Shown: positions 55,139 to 63,994, numbered from the stretch's first letter. The stretch: 64,000 bases of DNA from Butyrivibrio sp. CB08 (GCF_003625485.1 NZ_RAIR01000008.1:124001-188000), one strand, 5' to 3'. Notes: generated by a model from the sequence alone, not told the origin. Program-made: numbers and translations.

Positions 55139-56584
55139 TTATGGCCTAAGCCAATCGTACATCTCCTGATATTTTTCAGCAGAAACCTTCCAAGAGAAAT
55201 CAACCGCCATAGCTCTGTCGATCATCTTGTTCCACTCACGCTTCTGATCATAGTATACATGCTCAGCCTCGCGGATGGTTCCAAGCATCTCATGAGCGTT
55301 GTAGTTAAGGAATCCAAATCCGGTTCCTGTGCTCTCAAACTTGTTGTAAGGCTCTACTGTGTCGATAAGTCCGCCTGTCTGTCTGACAATTGGTATCGTA
55401 CCATATCTTAACGCCATTAGCTGAGAAAGTCCACAGGGTTCAAACAAAGATGGCATCAGGAACACGTCTGAAGCCGCATAGATCTTGTGGCTCATAGGCT
55501 CTGAATAGTAGATATTAGCTGAAACCTTGTCATTGTACTTCCAGTCAAAGTGTCTAAAGGAATTCTCATACTGCTCTGCTCCTGTTCCAAGAACAACCAG
55601 CTGAACAGCATCCTGGCACAATTCATCAAGCACGCAGTTGATAAGGTCAAAGCCCTTCTGATCAGTAAGTCTTGAGACAATACCGATCATCATCATCTTC
55701 TCATCTTCCTTAAGTCCAAGCTCCTTCTGAAGAGCCTTCTTGTTCTTGGACTTCTCCTTGCGGAAGTTGATAGCGTTGTATTTGTATGGAATATACTGGT
55801 CTGTGGCAGGATTGAACTCGTCGTAATCAATTCCGTTCACAATACCTCTAAGGTCGCTGGCTCTTGCACGAAGCAGTCCGTCCAGCTCCTCTCCGTAGAA
55901 CTCAGTCTTGATCTCCTCAGCGTATGCCTTACTAACTGTTGTAATGGCGTCAGCATAGACGATACCGCCCTTAAGGAGGTTAGCATCCTTGTAAAGGCCA
56001 AGCTTGTCAGGAGTGAAGTAATAATCAGGAAGTCCTGTGATATCCTGAACCTTCTTGATATCCCACTTACCCTGGAACTTGAGGTTGTGGATAGTCATAA
56101 TGGCCTTGATGCCTCTATAGAATTCGCTGCCCTGGAATCTCTCCTTGAGGTAAACAGGAATAAGTCCTGTCTGCCAGTCGTGGCAGTGAATGATGTCAGG
56201 TCTAAAGTCAATTACAGGCAGAATAGAAAGAGCTGCCTTTGAGAAGTAAGCAAACTTCTCGATCTCGAAGATAACGTCGTCACAATAAGGCTTCATACCA
56301 TTGAAATAGAACTCGTTGTCGATGAAATAGTACTTGATTCCATCAACTTCGGCCTTAAAGATACCAACGTACTCATTCTTCCAATGGAAATCCATGTAAA
56401 AGTTGGAGACATACTCCATCTTGTCCTTCATCTGCTGGTTAATACACTTGTACAGAGGGAGAATTACTCTTACATCAAAATATCTCTTGTCGATGTTCTT
56501 TGGCAGAGAGCCTACTACGTCAGCAAGTCCGCCTGTCTTAATAAATGGTACACCTTCTGAAGCTACAAACAGGATCTTTTTCAT
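55139..56584 (-). CDS. glgA: glycogen synthase (ADP-glucose)
   Basis: 481 residues, GT5 family. The N-terminal KTGGLADVVGSLPK is the ADP-glucose-binding signature, with VIHCHDWQTGLIPVYL and a C-terminal FLMPSLFEPCGLSQLMALRYGTIPIVRQTGGL containing the E-x7-E region. It extends alpha-1,4-glucan. AAGGAG lies upstream. No other glg gene is in the window. It follows cbiD by 52 bases. Confidence 0.96.
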   Translation of the reverse strand: MKKILFVASEGVPFIKTGGLADVVGSLPKNIDKRYFDVRVILPLYKCINQQMKDKMEYVSNFYMDFHWKNEYVGIFKAEVDGIKYYFIDNEFYFNGMKPYCDDVIFEIEKFAYFSKAALSILPVIDFRPDIIHCHDWQTGLIPVYLKERFQGSEFYRGIKAIMTIHNLKFQGKWDIKKVQDITGLPDYYFTPDKLGLYKDANLLKGGIVYADAITTVSKAYAEEIKTEFYGEELDGLLRARASDLRGIVNGIDYDEFNPATDQYIPYKYNAINFRKEKSKNKKALQKELGLKEDEKMMMIGIVSRLTDQKGFDLINCVLDELCQDAVQLVVLGTGAEQYENSFRHFDWKYNDKVSANIYYSEPMSHKIYAASDVFLMPSLFEPCGLSQLMALRYGTIPIVRQTGGLIDTVEPYNKFESTGTGFGFLNYNAHEMLGTIREAEHVYYDQKREWNKMIDRAMAVDFSWKVSAEKYQEMYDWLRP

Positions 56585-56636
56585 TTATTAGTCATCTCCT
56601 TATTATGAGTCTGAATACTCATATTAATAGCTTACA

Positions 56637-57833
56637 TTAATTGAGCCTGCGTGACAACGCAAATTGTTCCTGTGAAACCTTGGCAATAACAGCCGCAGTA
56701 TCAGCGGTCTTACCAAGGAATCCGAACTGCTCAGAGAAAAGAGCTACTCCGCAGGTAAGTTTACCGGCGCAGCGCTTCTTCATAGCCTTATCAATCTCAC
56801 TCATGATGCTCTGCATAACAAGATCTTTAAGGCCCCAGCTCTCAAGATAAGCAAGGACTTCATCGCAGGTTGCGCATGCCATAATAAGCTTGACCTGACT
56901 GGAAGTTCCGCCTACAAGAGCTGTGTGGGCTGAAAATATCTCTCTTCTGCCGTCAGATGCTACAGAATTGGTATTCATGATACCTGCAGCGAGCTTAACC
57001 AGCTTGCCCACATTACCTACAAGAAGTATGTTCTGAACGCCCTCTTCAACAGCGCAGTCTATGGCCTGTCCAGGGAAATTATAGCAGCTGATAGCAGTCT
57101 TAAGATCTACGTGAAGTGCTTCATTGATCTGCTTGGCACAGTATTTACCAGGACTGACAAGAATCGAACGTACTCCAACAGCGGTCTGAGCCTTGATCTG
57201 TTCATCAATGGATTCTGAAATTTCTCTCATGTGCACAGGCTGAATAGTACCATAGGACCCCATGATCCTGATTCCGCCAGCAAAGCCACTCTGTGCGGAC
57301 ATTGGATTTCTTGCAGCGATCATTGCTCCCTCAGGGCAAGATACTGTAATTAGAAGAAGCTGTGCTCCGTCAGACATCTCGCATACATCACTTACAGCAT
57401 CAAAGATAAGGGCCGCAGCTTCTTTTTCAAAAAGAGGATTGCCCTTCTTAATGCCAGGCTGATCGGTCATAGCTGTTCCTATGCCCTCTCCGCCCTTTAA
57501 AAAGAGATTTCCATACCTGATATCAAGAACAGATCCATCCAAAGCCTCTGTCATGTTAGTCACTCTGGAAACACGGACATGGATATTGGCCCTCTCCTTA
57601 ATATCGGGAGCCATTCCGCCTTCCATGGTGCAGACATATTCGCAGGACTGATAACTACAGTTAGCAGCCACCCTCTCAACAATATATGTTCTGGTTGCAC
57701 CATGTTCATGATGAATGGTGACATTCTCATAGTGGATATTAAAAATGAGCTCAGCAGCCGCTGCTCTGGCTGCAGCTGCAGCACAATCTCCACTTGAAAT
57801 TTGGCTTAGTTTTAGTCCAGTGAATCTGTCCAT
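56637..57833 (-). CDS. cbiD: CbiD-family protein (cobalt-precorrin-5B C1-methyltransferase), divergent and isolated
   Basis: 398 residues, alignable with CbiD through CAAAAARAAAAEL, GGIRIMGSYGTIQPV, LVSPGKYCAKQ and GKLVKLAAGIMNTNS. Two conserved spots differ from the family as I know it: the N-terminal GYTTG reads SQISSG, and NTHS reads NTNS. No other cobalamin gene and no cobalamin riboswitch are in the window, whereas cbiD normally sits in a cbi cluster. It may be displaced, or may have changed function. GAAGGA lies upstream of the ATG. Confidence 0.83.
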   Translation of the reverse strand: MDRFTGLKLSQISSGDCAAAAARAAAAELIFNIHYENVTIHHEHGATRTYIVERVAANCSYQSCEYVCTMEGGMAPDIKERANIHVRVSRVTNMTEALDGSVLDIRYGNLFLKGGEGIGTAMTDQPGIKKGNPLFEKEAAALIFDAVSDVCEMSDGAQLLLITVSCPEGAMIAARNPMSAQSGFAGGIRIMGSYGTIQPVHMREISESIDEQIKAQTAVGVRSILVSPGKYCAKQINEALHVDLKTAISCYNFPGQAIDCAVEEGVQNILLVGNVGKLVKLAAGIMNTNSVASDGRREIFSAHTALVGGTSSQVKLIMACATCDEVLAYLESWGLKDLVMQSIMSEIDKAMKKRCAGKLTCGVALFSEQFGFLGKTADTAAVIAKVSQEQFALSRRLN

Positions 57834-57927
57834 AGAATATTCCTTCTATAATTTGTTAACAAAATATCGTCACCAGTTATTTTTTATTTTGAATTACTTT
57901 ATGTTTTCTTTATAAACCGTCCATATT

Positions 57928-57956
57928 TTGTCCAAATTTAGTAGTTATCATATAAA
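57928..57956 (+). promoter_or_regulatory. predicted promoter of small RNA 1
   Basis: TTGTCC (57928-57933), 17-base spacer, TATAAA (57951-57956). Start expected near 57963, at the foot of the first hairpin. Confidence 0.55.
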
Positions 57957-57960
57957 CATA

Positions 57961-58074
57961 TCAGAAGTAACATACTTCTGACTCCCCCAACAAAACTTTT
58001 TTCATACCGGGTCAATCGGCTCCCCACTGATTGACCCCTCCTCCCAAAACTTAAGCACCCACGAGGTGCTTTTT
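57961..58074 (+). ncRNA. small RNA 1, C-rich double-hairpin family
   Basis: Structure read from the sequence: hairpin 1 TCAGAAGTA-aca-TACTTCTGA (57961-57981); unpaired linker with CTCCCCC and TTTTTTCATACC; hairpin 2 with 11-bp stem (58009-58019 with 58027-58037, one G-U pair) and loop CTCCCCA; TCCTCCC tract; terminator AAGCACC/GGTGCTT plus U-tract. The same plan with different stem sequences recurs at 58528. C-rich loops that pair with Shine-Dalgarno sequences are known from Gram-positive sRNAs such as RsaE and streptococcal csRNAs. No long open frame is present. It lies between cbiD (leftward) and the small unknown gene. Confidence 0.78.
58053..58074 (+). terminator. intrinsic terminator of small RNA 1
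   Basis: AAGCACC-cacga-GGTGCTT followed by TTTTCTT. It may also serve the convergent leftward gene ending at 58089. Confidence 0.78.
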
Positions 58075-58088
58075 CTTATGTTTGGAGG

Positions 58089-58409
58089 TTATGCTGGGAT
58101 TGCTGCGCCTTCTTCAGTATCTGTCTCAGCTTCCATAACAGCTTCTATAGATTCCTTAGGCTCTTCAGAGAGCACCTGGTCAGTCTTCCTTGGACCACGA
58201 ACCCCAAAGCTTCCATTATATCTGAGTTCCTTAAGAATCTTTCTGGTATTCTTAAGCTCTTTTTCTATATCAGCTGCAGCTGCACAGACAACAGTAGGAA
58301 CTCCACTTCCGCTCATCTCAACCTTAAGGCCGGCGTCTTTAAGGGCCTTAAAGGCTTTAAGCTTGTCTGTTGTACTGATCTGTTCTAACTCTTTTTCGTT
58401 CTTATTCAT
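58089..58409 (-). CDS. hypothetical protein, 106 residues
   Basis: A small soluble protein. The N-terminal half is Lys/Glu-rich and helical (TDKLKAFKALKDAGLKVEMS), followed by VPTVVCAAAADIEKELKNTRKILKEL, YNGSFGVRGPRK and an acidic tail. No family recognised. It is alone between two small RNA genes transcribed in the opposite direction. AAAGG lies 11 bases before the ATG. The gene is likely real, given normal codon use. Confidence 0.65.
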   Translation of the reverse strand: MNKNEKELEQISTTDKLKAFKALKDAGLKVEMSGSGVPTVVCAAAADIEKELKNTRKILKELRYNGSFGVRGPRKTDQVLSEEPKESIEAVMEAETDTEEGAAIPA

Positions 58410-58527
58410 ATATCTTGTGCCTTTCTGTCTTTATAAACACAATATAGCATATTTTTGACAAAATTTCATTAGCTTAAAAAAATATTCAAAATAATGTTAA
58501 GTTTTTCCTTACCCTACCGATATAATT

Positions 58528-58672
58528 AGTGAGAATAAAAATTCTCACTCCCCCCAACAAAACTTTTTTCATACCTGGGCAGTTTAACTCCCCATTAAAC
58601 TGCCCTCCTCCCAAAAAATCTTGTGAAAACACACATCCAAAAAAGAAGGTGCCCCTAAACACCTTCTTTTTT
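58528..58672 (+). ncRNA. small RNA 2, C-rich double-hairpin family
   Basis: Paralogue of small RNA 1. Hairpin 1 is AGTGAGAAT-aaaa-ATTCTCACT (58528-58549). The linker CCCCCCAACAAAACTTTTTTCATACC is nearly identical to that of small RNA 1. Hairpin 2 has an 11-bp perfect stem GGGCAGTTTAA/TTAAACTGCCC (58577-58605) and the identical loop CTCCCCA. TCCTCCC, a spacer and an 11-bp terminator stem with a U-tract follow. TATAAT (58521-58526) just upstream is a good -10, but no clear -35 is seen, suggesting an activator. The start could fall a few bases inside hairpin 1. Confidence 0.78.
58641..58672 (+). terminator. terminator of small RNA 2, probably bidirectional
   Basis: AAAAGAAGGTG/CACCTTCTTTT stem with U-tracts on both strands. 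It also lies 8 bases past the stop of the leftward C1 peptidase gene. Confidence 0.85.
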
Positions 58673-58679
58673 ACTGTCC

Positions 58680-60509
58680 TTATTTATTTACTGTGTAGGC
58701 CTTCACAAAGAAGTCTTTGTCATCCTGCCTGACCATTGAGGCCCCGTCATCTGCTATATAATAGCTGTTACCACTTGCTTCATACTTATTATGGATACTG
58801 CCTACCAGGTTGTGCCACTCGTCGTAGTTGGGCTCACCCATCATATCTTCTGCTTCCTCAAATGGAAGTCTTCCTGCACTGGCAGGTCTTATCAGGATAA
58901 AGAACTTATCTCCCTTATATAGATTTACCGTCTTATCAAGCTCATAAGTGTGATAACCTGCGCTGATCGATGAGATCTTCTGTGAAACAGCCGGTACATC
59001 CTGTCCATCAAAGGTAATACCATCATCTGAAACATCAGGATTGATATAAATATCCAGATCATACTGCTGATAGAGGTCTATGCTCATAAGTCCTACAGCC
59101 TTAAGCTCCTGAGTTCCCGTAGCCTCATAGAGCATACCGTATGGATTAGTTGAGCTTGAATAAGCTCTCATCATATTCTCAGAGTCATCAAGGCAGCTCA
59201 CGGCATTAGTCAAAAAGCCTGCACACTGATAGTTGTTGTCATACCAGTTGTCGTCATCTTTGGTAGCAACCTCATAAGATGCTGCATTGCTGACATTAAC
59301 TGTCTCATCGTAGTAGGAAACGTAAAAGCATCCTTCCTTACCCGATCCTGTACCCCAGCTGTTCTTACAAAGCCATGCACCATCAGCTTCTGGCTGACCT
59401 CCAAAGTTTGAAGCGCTGTATTCATCATCCCATCCGATTATAAGCACTTCGTGATTGGCAGTTGCAGCAGGCTCTCCGCCAAAGGATGAATAGTTGTTGG
59501 TACTGTGATTCTTCCAATACTGGGAATCTGCGTTGATTCCAACTGTAGCTGATCCGTGCTCCATGATCATCTGCTTGACCAGTGTATTGTTGCCAAGCTT
59601 AGCCGGCATCTGATCAACGGACTGTACATGATAGATGCTTTCGTAAGCATCTGAAGGTTTATCCGTATTATCTGTAAATATATATTTAGCGCCATAGGTG
59701 CTCTTAAACTCGTCGTCTCCAGCCTCTGCTACAGGGCCCTTCCAGGCAGTGAGAATACTGATTACGAAATTAGTTACTCCTCCGCAATCAATATAGCCTG
59801 TATCATAGTCAAAGAGCCAGGCATCTGCTTCTCCGTCTCTGTTCACCAGCTCTCTGTAGTCCCCATCAATAGCTCCATTAAGGGAACCTGTGGCCTGATG
59901 AAGGTTATAATAAGCAAGATGCTTCTCAGAAAGATCAATGTCATCAATGCTCATATCATCATGGTGCTTAAGAAGGTCACTCTCTATTGCACCAAGGGAC
60001 GCAAAGGTCCAGCACAGGGATGTATAGCCCTGATCTTCCACCGGAGTTATGTAGCACTTTCCGTCCACATCTCTGGAATCATATTTTGTAGGGATCTCTT
60101 TTTCCGAAAATGAATCGATATCTACCGGAATTACATCAGTAAAATCCGGGTTATTATAGAATGCGCCTATATCGCCATCTCCAAGGGAAACAGCTTCTGG
60201 CAAAAGAACTTTCCTTACAGCCTGAACATCGCTTGATATGGGGCTGTTACCAACATCAGAAAGAAGACTTGGCGGAGCCTGATTGCTACCAGATGTCGCA
60301 CCTGCAGCTTCAGAAGTTTCCTCCTCTTGTGCAAGGCTTCCATCAAGAGCCTGAAGATCTTCATCCGCATTGTATTCCTGGCTACTGTCTTCTCTTCTTG
60401 AAGAGTTGCCAGATGTACCCTTGCTCCTCATGATAAAGAACAAGGCAATCAGCAGGATCACAACTACAGATATTACGATAATAATGGTATTACGTAGACT
60501 TTTTTTCAC
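58680..60509 (-). CDS. membrane-anchored C1 (papain-like) cysteine peptidase with lectin-like C-terminal domain
   Basis: 609 residues, GTG start (GTGAAAAAAAG) with GAGGGG upstream. An N-terminal anchor (NTIIIVISVVVILLIALFFIM) and a Ser/Gln-rich linker precede the peptidase. The peptidase has IPTKYDSRDVDGKCYITPVEDQ, the active-site cysteine in SLCWTFASLGAIE, histidine in ANHEVLIIGWDD and asparagine in CKNSWGTGSG. The last ~150 residues match the lectin-like domain often fused to bacterial C1 peptidases. It probably acts outside the membrane. Last gene of a three-gene leftward cluster. Confidence 0.92.
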   Translation of the reverse strand: MKKSLRNTIIIVISVVVILLIALFFIMRSKGTSGNSSRREDSSQEYNADEDLQALDGSLAQEEETSEAAGATSGSNQAPPSLLSDVGNSPISSDVQAVRKVLLPEAVSLGDGDIGAFYNNPDFTDVIPVDIDSFSEKEIPTKYDSRDVDGKCYITPVEDQGYTSLCWTFASLGAIESDLLKHHDDMSIDDIDLSEKHLAYYNLHQATGSLNGAIDGDYRELVNRDGEADAWLFDYDTGYIDCGGVTNFVISILTAWKGPVAEAGDDEFKSTYGAKYIFTDNTDKPSDAYESIYHVQSVDQMPAKLGNNTLVKQMIMEHGSATVGINADSQYWKNHSTNNYSSFGGEPAATANHEVLIIGWDDEYSASNFGGQPEADGAWLCKNSWGTGSGKEGCFYVSYYDETVNVSNAASYEVATKDDDNWYDNNYQCAGFLTNAVSCLDDSENMMRAYSSSTNPYGMLYEATGTQELKAVGLMSIDLYQQYDLDIYINPDVSDDGITFDGQDVPAVSQKISSISAGYHTYELDKTVNLYKGDKFFILIRPASAGRLPFEEAEDMMGEPNYDEWHNLVGSIHNKYEASGNSYYIADDGASMVRQDDKDFFVKAYTVNK

Positions 60510-60527
60510 AGCAGCGCCCCTCTAAAG

Positions 60528-61154
60528 TCAAATGACAGTTGTGTTAAAGGATCCGAAAATTGACTGGGAAATATCTTTTGCAAAGGACTCATAGTCGATG
60601 TAGTGAATACCTTTTTTCCAGCCATCTATTACTCTGAGCATGGGAAAAAACTTATCTCCCACCTTCCAGATGCTGTAGCCACATACAACAACAGTGTGAT
60701 CCTTGTAAAAGCCCCTTGCTATATTCATTATAACAGGTCTTCCTGCAGTTATTTCTTTAACTACGTGTTTTTCAAAACTCCAGACGTAGATTCCTCTGCA
60801 TCTGGCCTTAATACCATATTCCTTGAAAGCCTCTCTGGTTATTCCGGCAATGAAAAAAGGGACTGTACCTCTTTTGTCAGTGTATCCATAAGCCTCTGCG
60901 ATGTCTTCTACCAGCTTGTAGATCTCATGGATATCCTCCGGAATACCTTCGAGCTTTAGTATCTGTCTATAGTAATCAATAACCCTCGTGACTGCTACGA
61001 CGCTGCAATTCCTTGTGCGCCTTCCGCTTATCTCTTCCATGGACATCTGATTCATGAGAAGGGCTCTTCCTCTTTTTACCAGAACGCCTTTCTCACCGTA
61101 CTGTTCCATAAGATATTTAGAAATATTCTTGATACCGCCGTAGGGTTGCTTCAT
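60528..61154 (-). CDS. C39-like cysteine peptidase family protein
   Basis: 208 residues without a signal peptide. A papain-like triad can be traced: Cys in RNCSVVAVTRVIDYY (~residue 49), His in DHTVVVCGYS (~residue 153) and Asp in RVIDGW (~residue 177), a C39-like layout. It has no transporter domain. It sits between a beta-propeller surface protein and the C1 peptidase, 18 bases from each, in one leftward operon. It could process something in the cytoplasm. Function unknown. Confidence 0.75.
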   Translation of the reverse strand: MKQPYGGIKNISKYLMEQYGEKGVLVKRGRALLMNQMSMEEISGRRTRNCSVVAVTRVIDYYRQILKLEGIPEDIHEIYKLVEDIAEAYGYTDKRGTVPFFIAGITREAFKEYGIKARCRGIYVWSFEKHVVKEITAGRPVIMNIARGFYKDHTVVVCGYSIWKVGDKFFPMLRVIDGWKKGIHYIDYESFAKDISQSIFGSFNTTVI

Positions 61155-61172
61155 GGACTATAGTTTTCCTGA

Positions 61173-62831
61173 TCAGTGATATTTATAAATCCTTCCGAAC
61201 AAAAGAATGTATTCCTGATTGTCAGTACCTTCAATGCACAGAACTTCATCGTCGCCCCTGGCAAAGCTGAAGGTGTCGACATCAATATCATAAGCCTCTT
61301 CGCTTCCAGCTGTAGTTCCAACAGAATACAATTTCTTTTCCTTTATATAATAGCACTTTCCATCCAGCGGATTCCATTGCAAATTGAAAAGAATTCCGGT
61401 AACTCCCTCTGCAACTGGAACAGGTTCCTGACCTTCCGCTTTATAATAGATATGGTTGTCATTATAGAGGGTATACCACAGGTCCTTAAGATCTTTACTT
61501 GCTGTCTTGTAGTTCACGTACTGATTCTCCACTGTAACAGCTGTAGGTACCATATTGGTTCCGTCGTAGTCTGCCCTGTAGAGAATGCTGTCATTGGTAT
61601 AGTAGCTGGCTGGGCCATTTGCAGTGATGGCTGCGTTGATACCATACATTGCCTTATCTGATGTTGCTACCGGGAACACAACAGGAGTCTCGCCCTTGAG
61701 TGCGTAATAGTTGGAGTAATCATCAATTAGGAGCACATCAGATAAGCAATCAGTATCTACTATATAATGATTGTAGTATCTGCTTGGCTTCTGATAGCTG
61801 GTGTTGCAGATGGTGTAGTTCATATATGAGCTGTCAAACAAAGTGATGGTGGATTTATCCCCAGCTTTGTAGTACTTGATCTTCCCTGGCTCTTCAAAGA
61901 ATATCTCTCTGCAGTCCCTGTCAAAGAAACAGGTATATGCGTACTCTTTGCTGATCTTGGTATCCTTGCCCCTATAGTAGCAGTAAACCCCATCGCTCTC
62001 ATCCATGGATTCGTAGAATACTGTGTCCCCTGTATTGGATACAGCAATAGGTGATATTCTCTGATTACTTTTAAGTACAATTGGCTCACCACCTATAGAG
62101 CTTACACATAGCTCTTTTACCGCCCTATAATGGAAGTAAGCTACAGTCTGACCGTCTGGAGAAATGGCAACGTTATCGATTGTGGTCTCTCCCACCTTGG
62201 TAGCTTCACCCTTTTCTACGTCATAGATGTAGATATCTCTCATGAAGTCGCCGCCTGACTTGGTGTAGTAAAAAAATCCGCCCTCATAGCACATACCTGC
62301 GCTCTGAACATTCTCTTCAATCACAGTCATGTTAAGATCTGCATCTAAGTAGTAAAGCGTAGTTTCATCAAGAAATACTGCCTCAGAGCGGTCTACATCC
62401 ATGGAGAGTGCAAGCTGATACAAATCATCCTCGTAGAACTCATCGATAACTTTTCCATTTGAATTGTAGATATAGCAACCAGCAGTACTGATAGTTGTAC
62501 CAGTGTAGTTCCTGGTGCTCTGAGACTTGTAGGTATATGGCTGTGTCTGAACCACCTGCTCATAAGAACTTGGATTATCGCCTACAACATCAGTAACAGT
62601 CTTGTCATCAGGGTCAGTAAGGTCAACTACCTTCTCATCAGGATCAGGAACTTCTGGTTTCCTGTTTTTTGTAAGATCTATTCCCAGCTTATCCATGGCA
62701 ACCTCATTGAATTTCTGGTCAACCTCCGGATTAACAGCAGTAACAAACTTGTATCCTACACCAGTTGATACAAACATTAAAAGCGCAATGGCGATCCCAA
62801 TAAAAACACCGCCTCTGTTCTGTCCTTTCAT
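61173..62831 (-). CDS. membrane-anchored beta-propeller-like protein (DUF5050/TolB-type), function unknown
   Basis: 552 residues. An N-terminal anchor (GVFIGIAIALLMFVSTGVGYKFV) and a Pro/Asp-rich linker (~60-95) precede about ten repeated four-stranded units such as TTIDNVAISPDGQTVAYFHYR, DNHIYYKAEGQEPV and DGKCYYIKEKKLYSVG. These repeats with YY and DG turns are typical of extracellular beta-propellers. It is the first gene of the C39-like/C1 peptidase cluster and may present or sense substrates. AGGAGAG lies 14 bases upstream of the ATG. Confidence 0.8.
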   Translation of the reverse strand: MKGQNRGGVFIGIAIALLMFVSTGVGYKFVTAVNPEVDQKFNEVAMDKLGIDLTKNRKPEVPDPDEKVVDLTDPDDKTVTDVVGDNPSSYEQVVQTQPYTYKSQSTRNYTGTTISTAGCYIYNSNGKVIDEFYEDDLYQLALSMDVDRSEAVFLDETTLYYLDADLNMTVIEENVQSAGMCYEGGFFYYTKSGGDFMRDIYIYDVEKGEATKVGETTIDNVAISPDGQTVAYFHYRAVKELCVSSIGGEPIVLKSNQRISPIAVSNTGDTVFYESMDESDGVYCYYRGKDTKISKEYAYTCFFDRDCREIFFEEPGKIKYYKAGDKSTITLFDSSYMNYTICNTSYQKPSRYYNHYIVDTDCLSDVLLIDDYSNYYALKGETPVVFPVATSDKAMYGINAAITANGPASYYTNDSILYRADYDGTNMVPTAVTVENQYVNYKTASKDLKDLWYTLYNDNHIYYKAEGQEPVPVAEGVTGILFNLQWNPLDGKCYYIKEKKLYSVGTTAGSEEAYDIDVDTFSFARGDDEVLCIEGTDNQEYILLFGRIYKYH

Positions 62832-62902
62832 TATAAAAACTTACTCTCCTAATTTCTTAAAATCCTTGTATAATCAAACTAGCACATTATATAACAAATG
62901 TA

Positions 62903-62931
62903 TTTACTTTTCCAGTTTAAAGTGCTATAGT
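62903..62931 (+). promoter_or_regulatory. predicted promoter of the DAHP synthase gene
   Basis: TTTACT, 17-base spacer, TATAGT with an upstream TGC (extended -10-like); ends 34 bases before the ATG. Confidence 0.6.
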
Positions 62932-62965
62932 AAACCACGACTGTTAAATAGATGGAGGAACAAAT

Positions 62966-63994
62966 ATGTCTTTCGATTATATACAAAAGCTCCCAACACC
63001 TGAGGAGATCAGATCAGAATTCCCCCTTAGCAAAGAGCTTTCAGAACTCAAGAGAAACAGAGATGCCATGATCTCTGATGTATTTACAGGTAAGAGCGAT
63101 AAATTCCTTGTTATTGTTGGCCCATGTTCTGCTGACAACGAGGATGCTGTCTGCGACTACGTATCAAGACTTGGAAAACTCAACGAGAAGGTTAAGGACA
63201 GACTTATCCTTATCCCAAGAATCTATACCAACAAACCACGTACAACAGGCGATGGCTACAAGGGAATCACTTCTCAGCCAGATCCTGAAGGCAAGACAGA
63301 TTTCAGAGCTGGTCTTGTTGCCATGAGACACATGCAGATCAAAGCTATTGAAGAGTCTGGCCTTACAGCAGCTGATGAGATGCTCTACCCTGAAAACTGG
63401 GGATATATTGCAGACATTCTCTCATACGTTGCGATCGGTGCCCGTTCCGTTGAGGATCAGGAGCACAGAATGACTGCCAGTGGTTTTGATGTTCCTGCAG
63501 GAATGAAGAACCCTACAAGTGGTACTCTTTCAGTTATGCTTAACTCCGTTTACGCTGCTCAGCAGCCTCACACCTTTGTGTACAGAGGCTACGAGGTTTC
63601 AACCAATGGTAACCCTCTTGCTCACTGCGTACTCAGGGGTTCCAGCAACAAGCATGGTCAGTCACTTCCTAACTACCACTACGAGGACCTTAGTCTCCTG
63701 CTTAAGCTCTATGAACAGCGTGAGATCGTCAATCCAGCTGCCATCATTGATGCCAACCACAACAACTCCAACAAGCAGTTCAAGGAGCAGATCCGTATTG
63801 TAAAAGAGGTACTTCACTCAAGGAATTTAAATCCAGATATCAAGAGCCTTGTTAAGGGCGTAATGATAGAGAGTTATATAGAAGAAGGTTGCCAGAAGAT
63901 CGGCGAAGGCGTATATGGTAAATCTATTACAGATCCTTGCCTTGGCTGGGAAGACACAGAGAGGCTCCTACTGGAGATCGCAGAGACCTGCTGA
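62966..63994 (+). CDS. aroF: 3-deoxy-7-phosphoheptulonate synthase (DAHP synthase, AroG/AroF type)
   Basis: 342 residues, full length for the class I-alpha enzyme. Signature segments are VIVGPCSADN, RIYTNKPRTTGDGYKGI, YPENWGYIADILSYVAIGARSVEDQEHR, LRGSSNKHG and IDANHNNSNK, which carry phosphoenolpyruvate and metal ligands. It catalyses the first step of the shikimate pathway in the cytosol. GGAGG lies upstream of the ATG. No T-box or trp/phe leader was found in its 134-base upstream gap, so control is probably by end-product inhibition. Confidence 0.96.
   Translation: MSFDYIQKLPTPEEIRSEFPLSKELSELKRNRDAMISDVFTGKSDKFLVIVGPCSADNEDAVCDYVSRLGKLNEKVKDRLILIPRIYTNKPRTTGDGYKGITSQPDPEGKTDFRAGLVAMRHMQIKAIEESGLTAADEMLYPENWGYIADILSYVAIGARSVEDQEHRMTASGFDVPAGMKNPTSGTLSVMLNSVYAAQQPHTFVYRGYEVSTNGNPLAHCVLRGSSNKHGQSLPNYHYEDLSLLLKLYEQREIVNPAAIIDANHNNSNKQFKEQIRIVKEVLHSRNLNPDIKSLVKGVMIESYIEEGCQKIGEGVYGKSITDPCLGWEDTERLLLEIAETC

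Noticed and set aside
57834..57960. Cobalamin riboswitch upstream of cbiD
   Set aside because: The leader contains no B12-box-like sequence, and the structured part belongs to the + strand small RNA.
57961..58005. Minus-strand mini-ORF MKKVLLGESEVCYF across small RNA 1, and a similar MKKVLLGG... frame across small RNA 2
   Set aside because: The shared start region is the complement of the sRNA linker. The GGGGAG upstream is about 14 bases from the ATG and sits in a hairpin loop. The reading frames diverge after seven codons, and the terminator U-tracts, -10 boxes and covarying stems fit a + strand RNA better.
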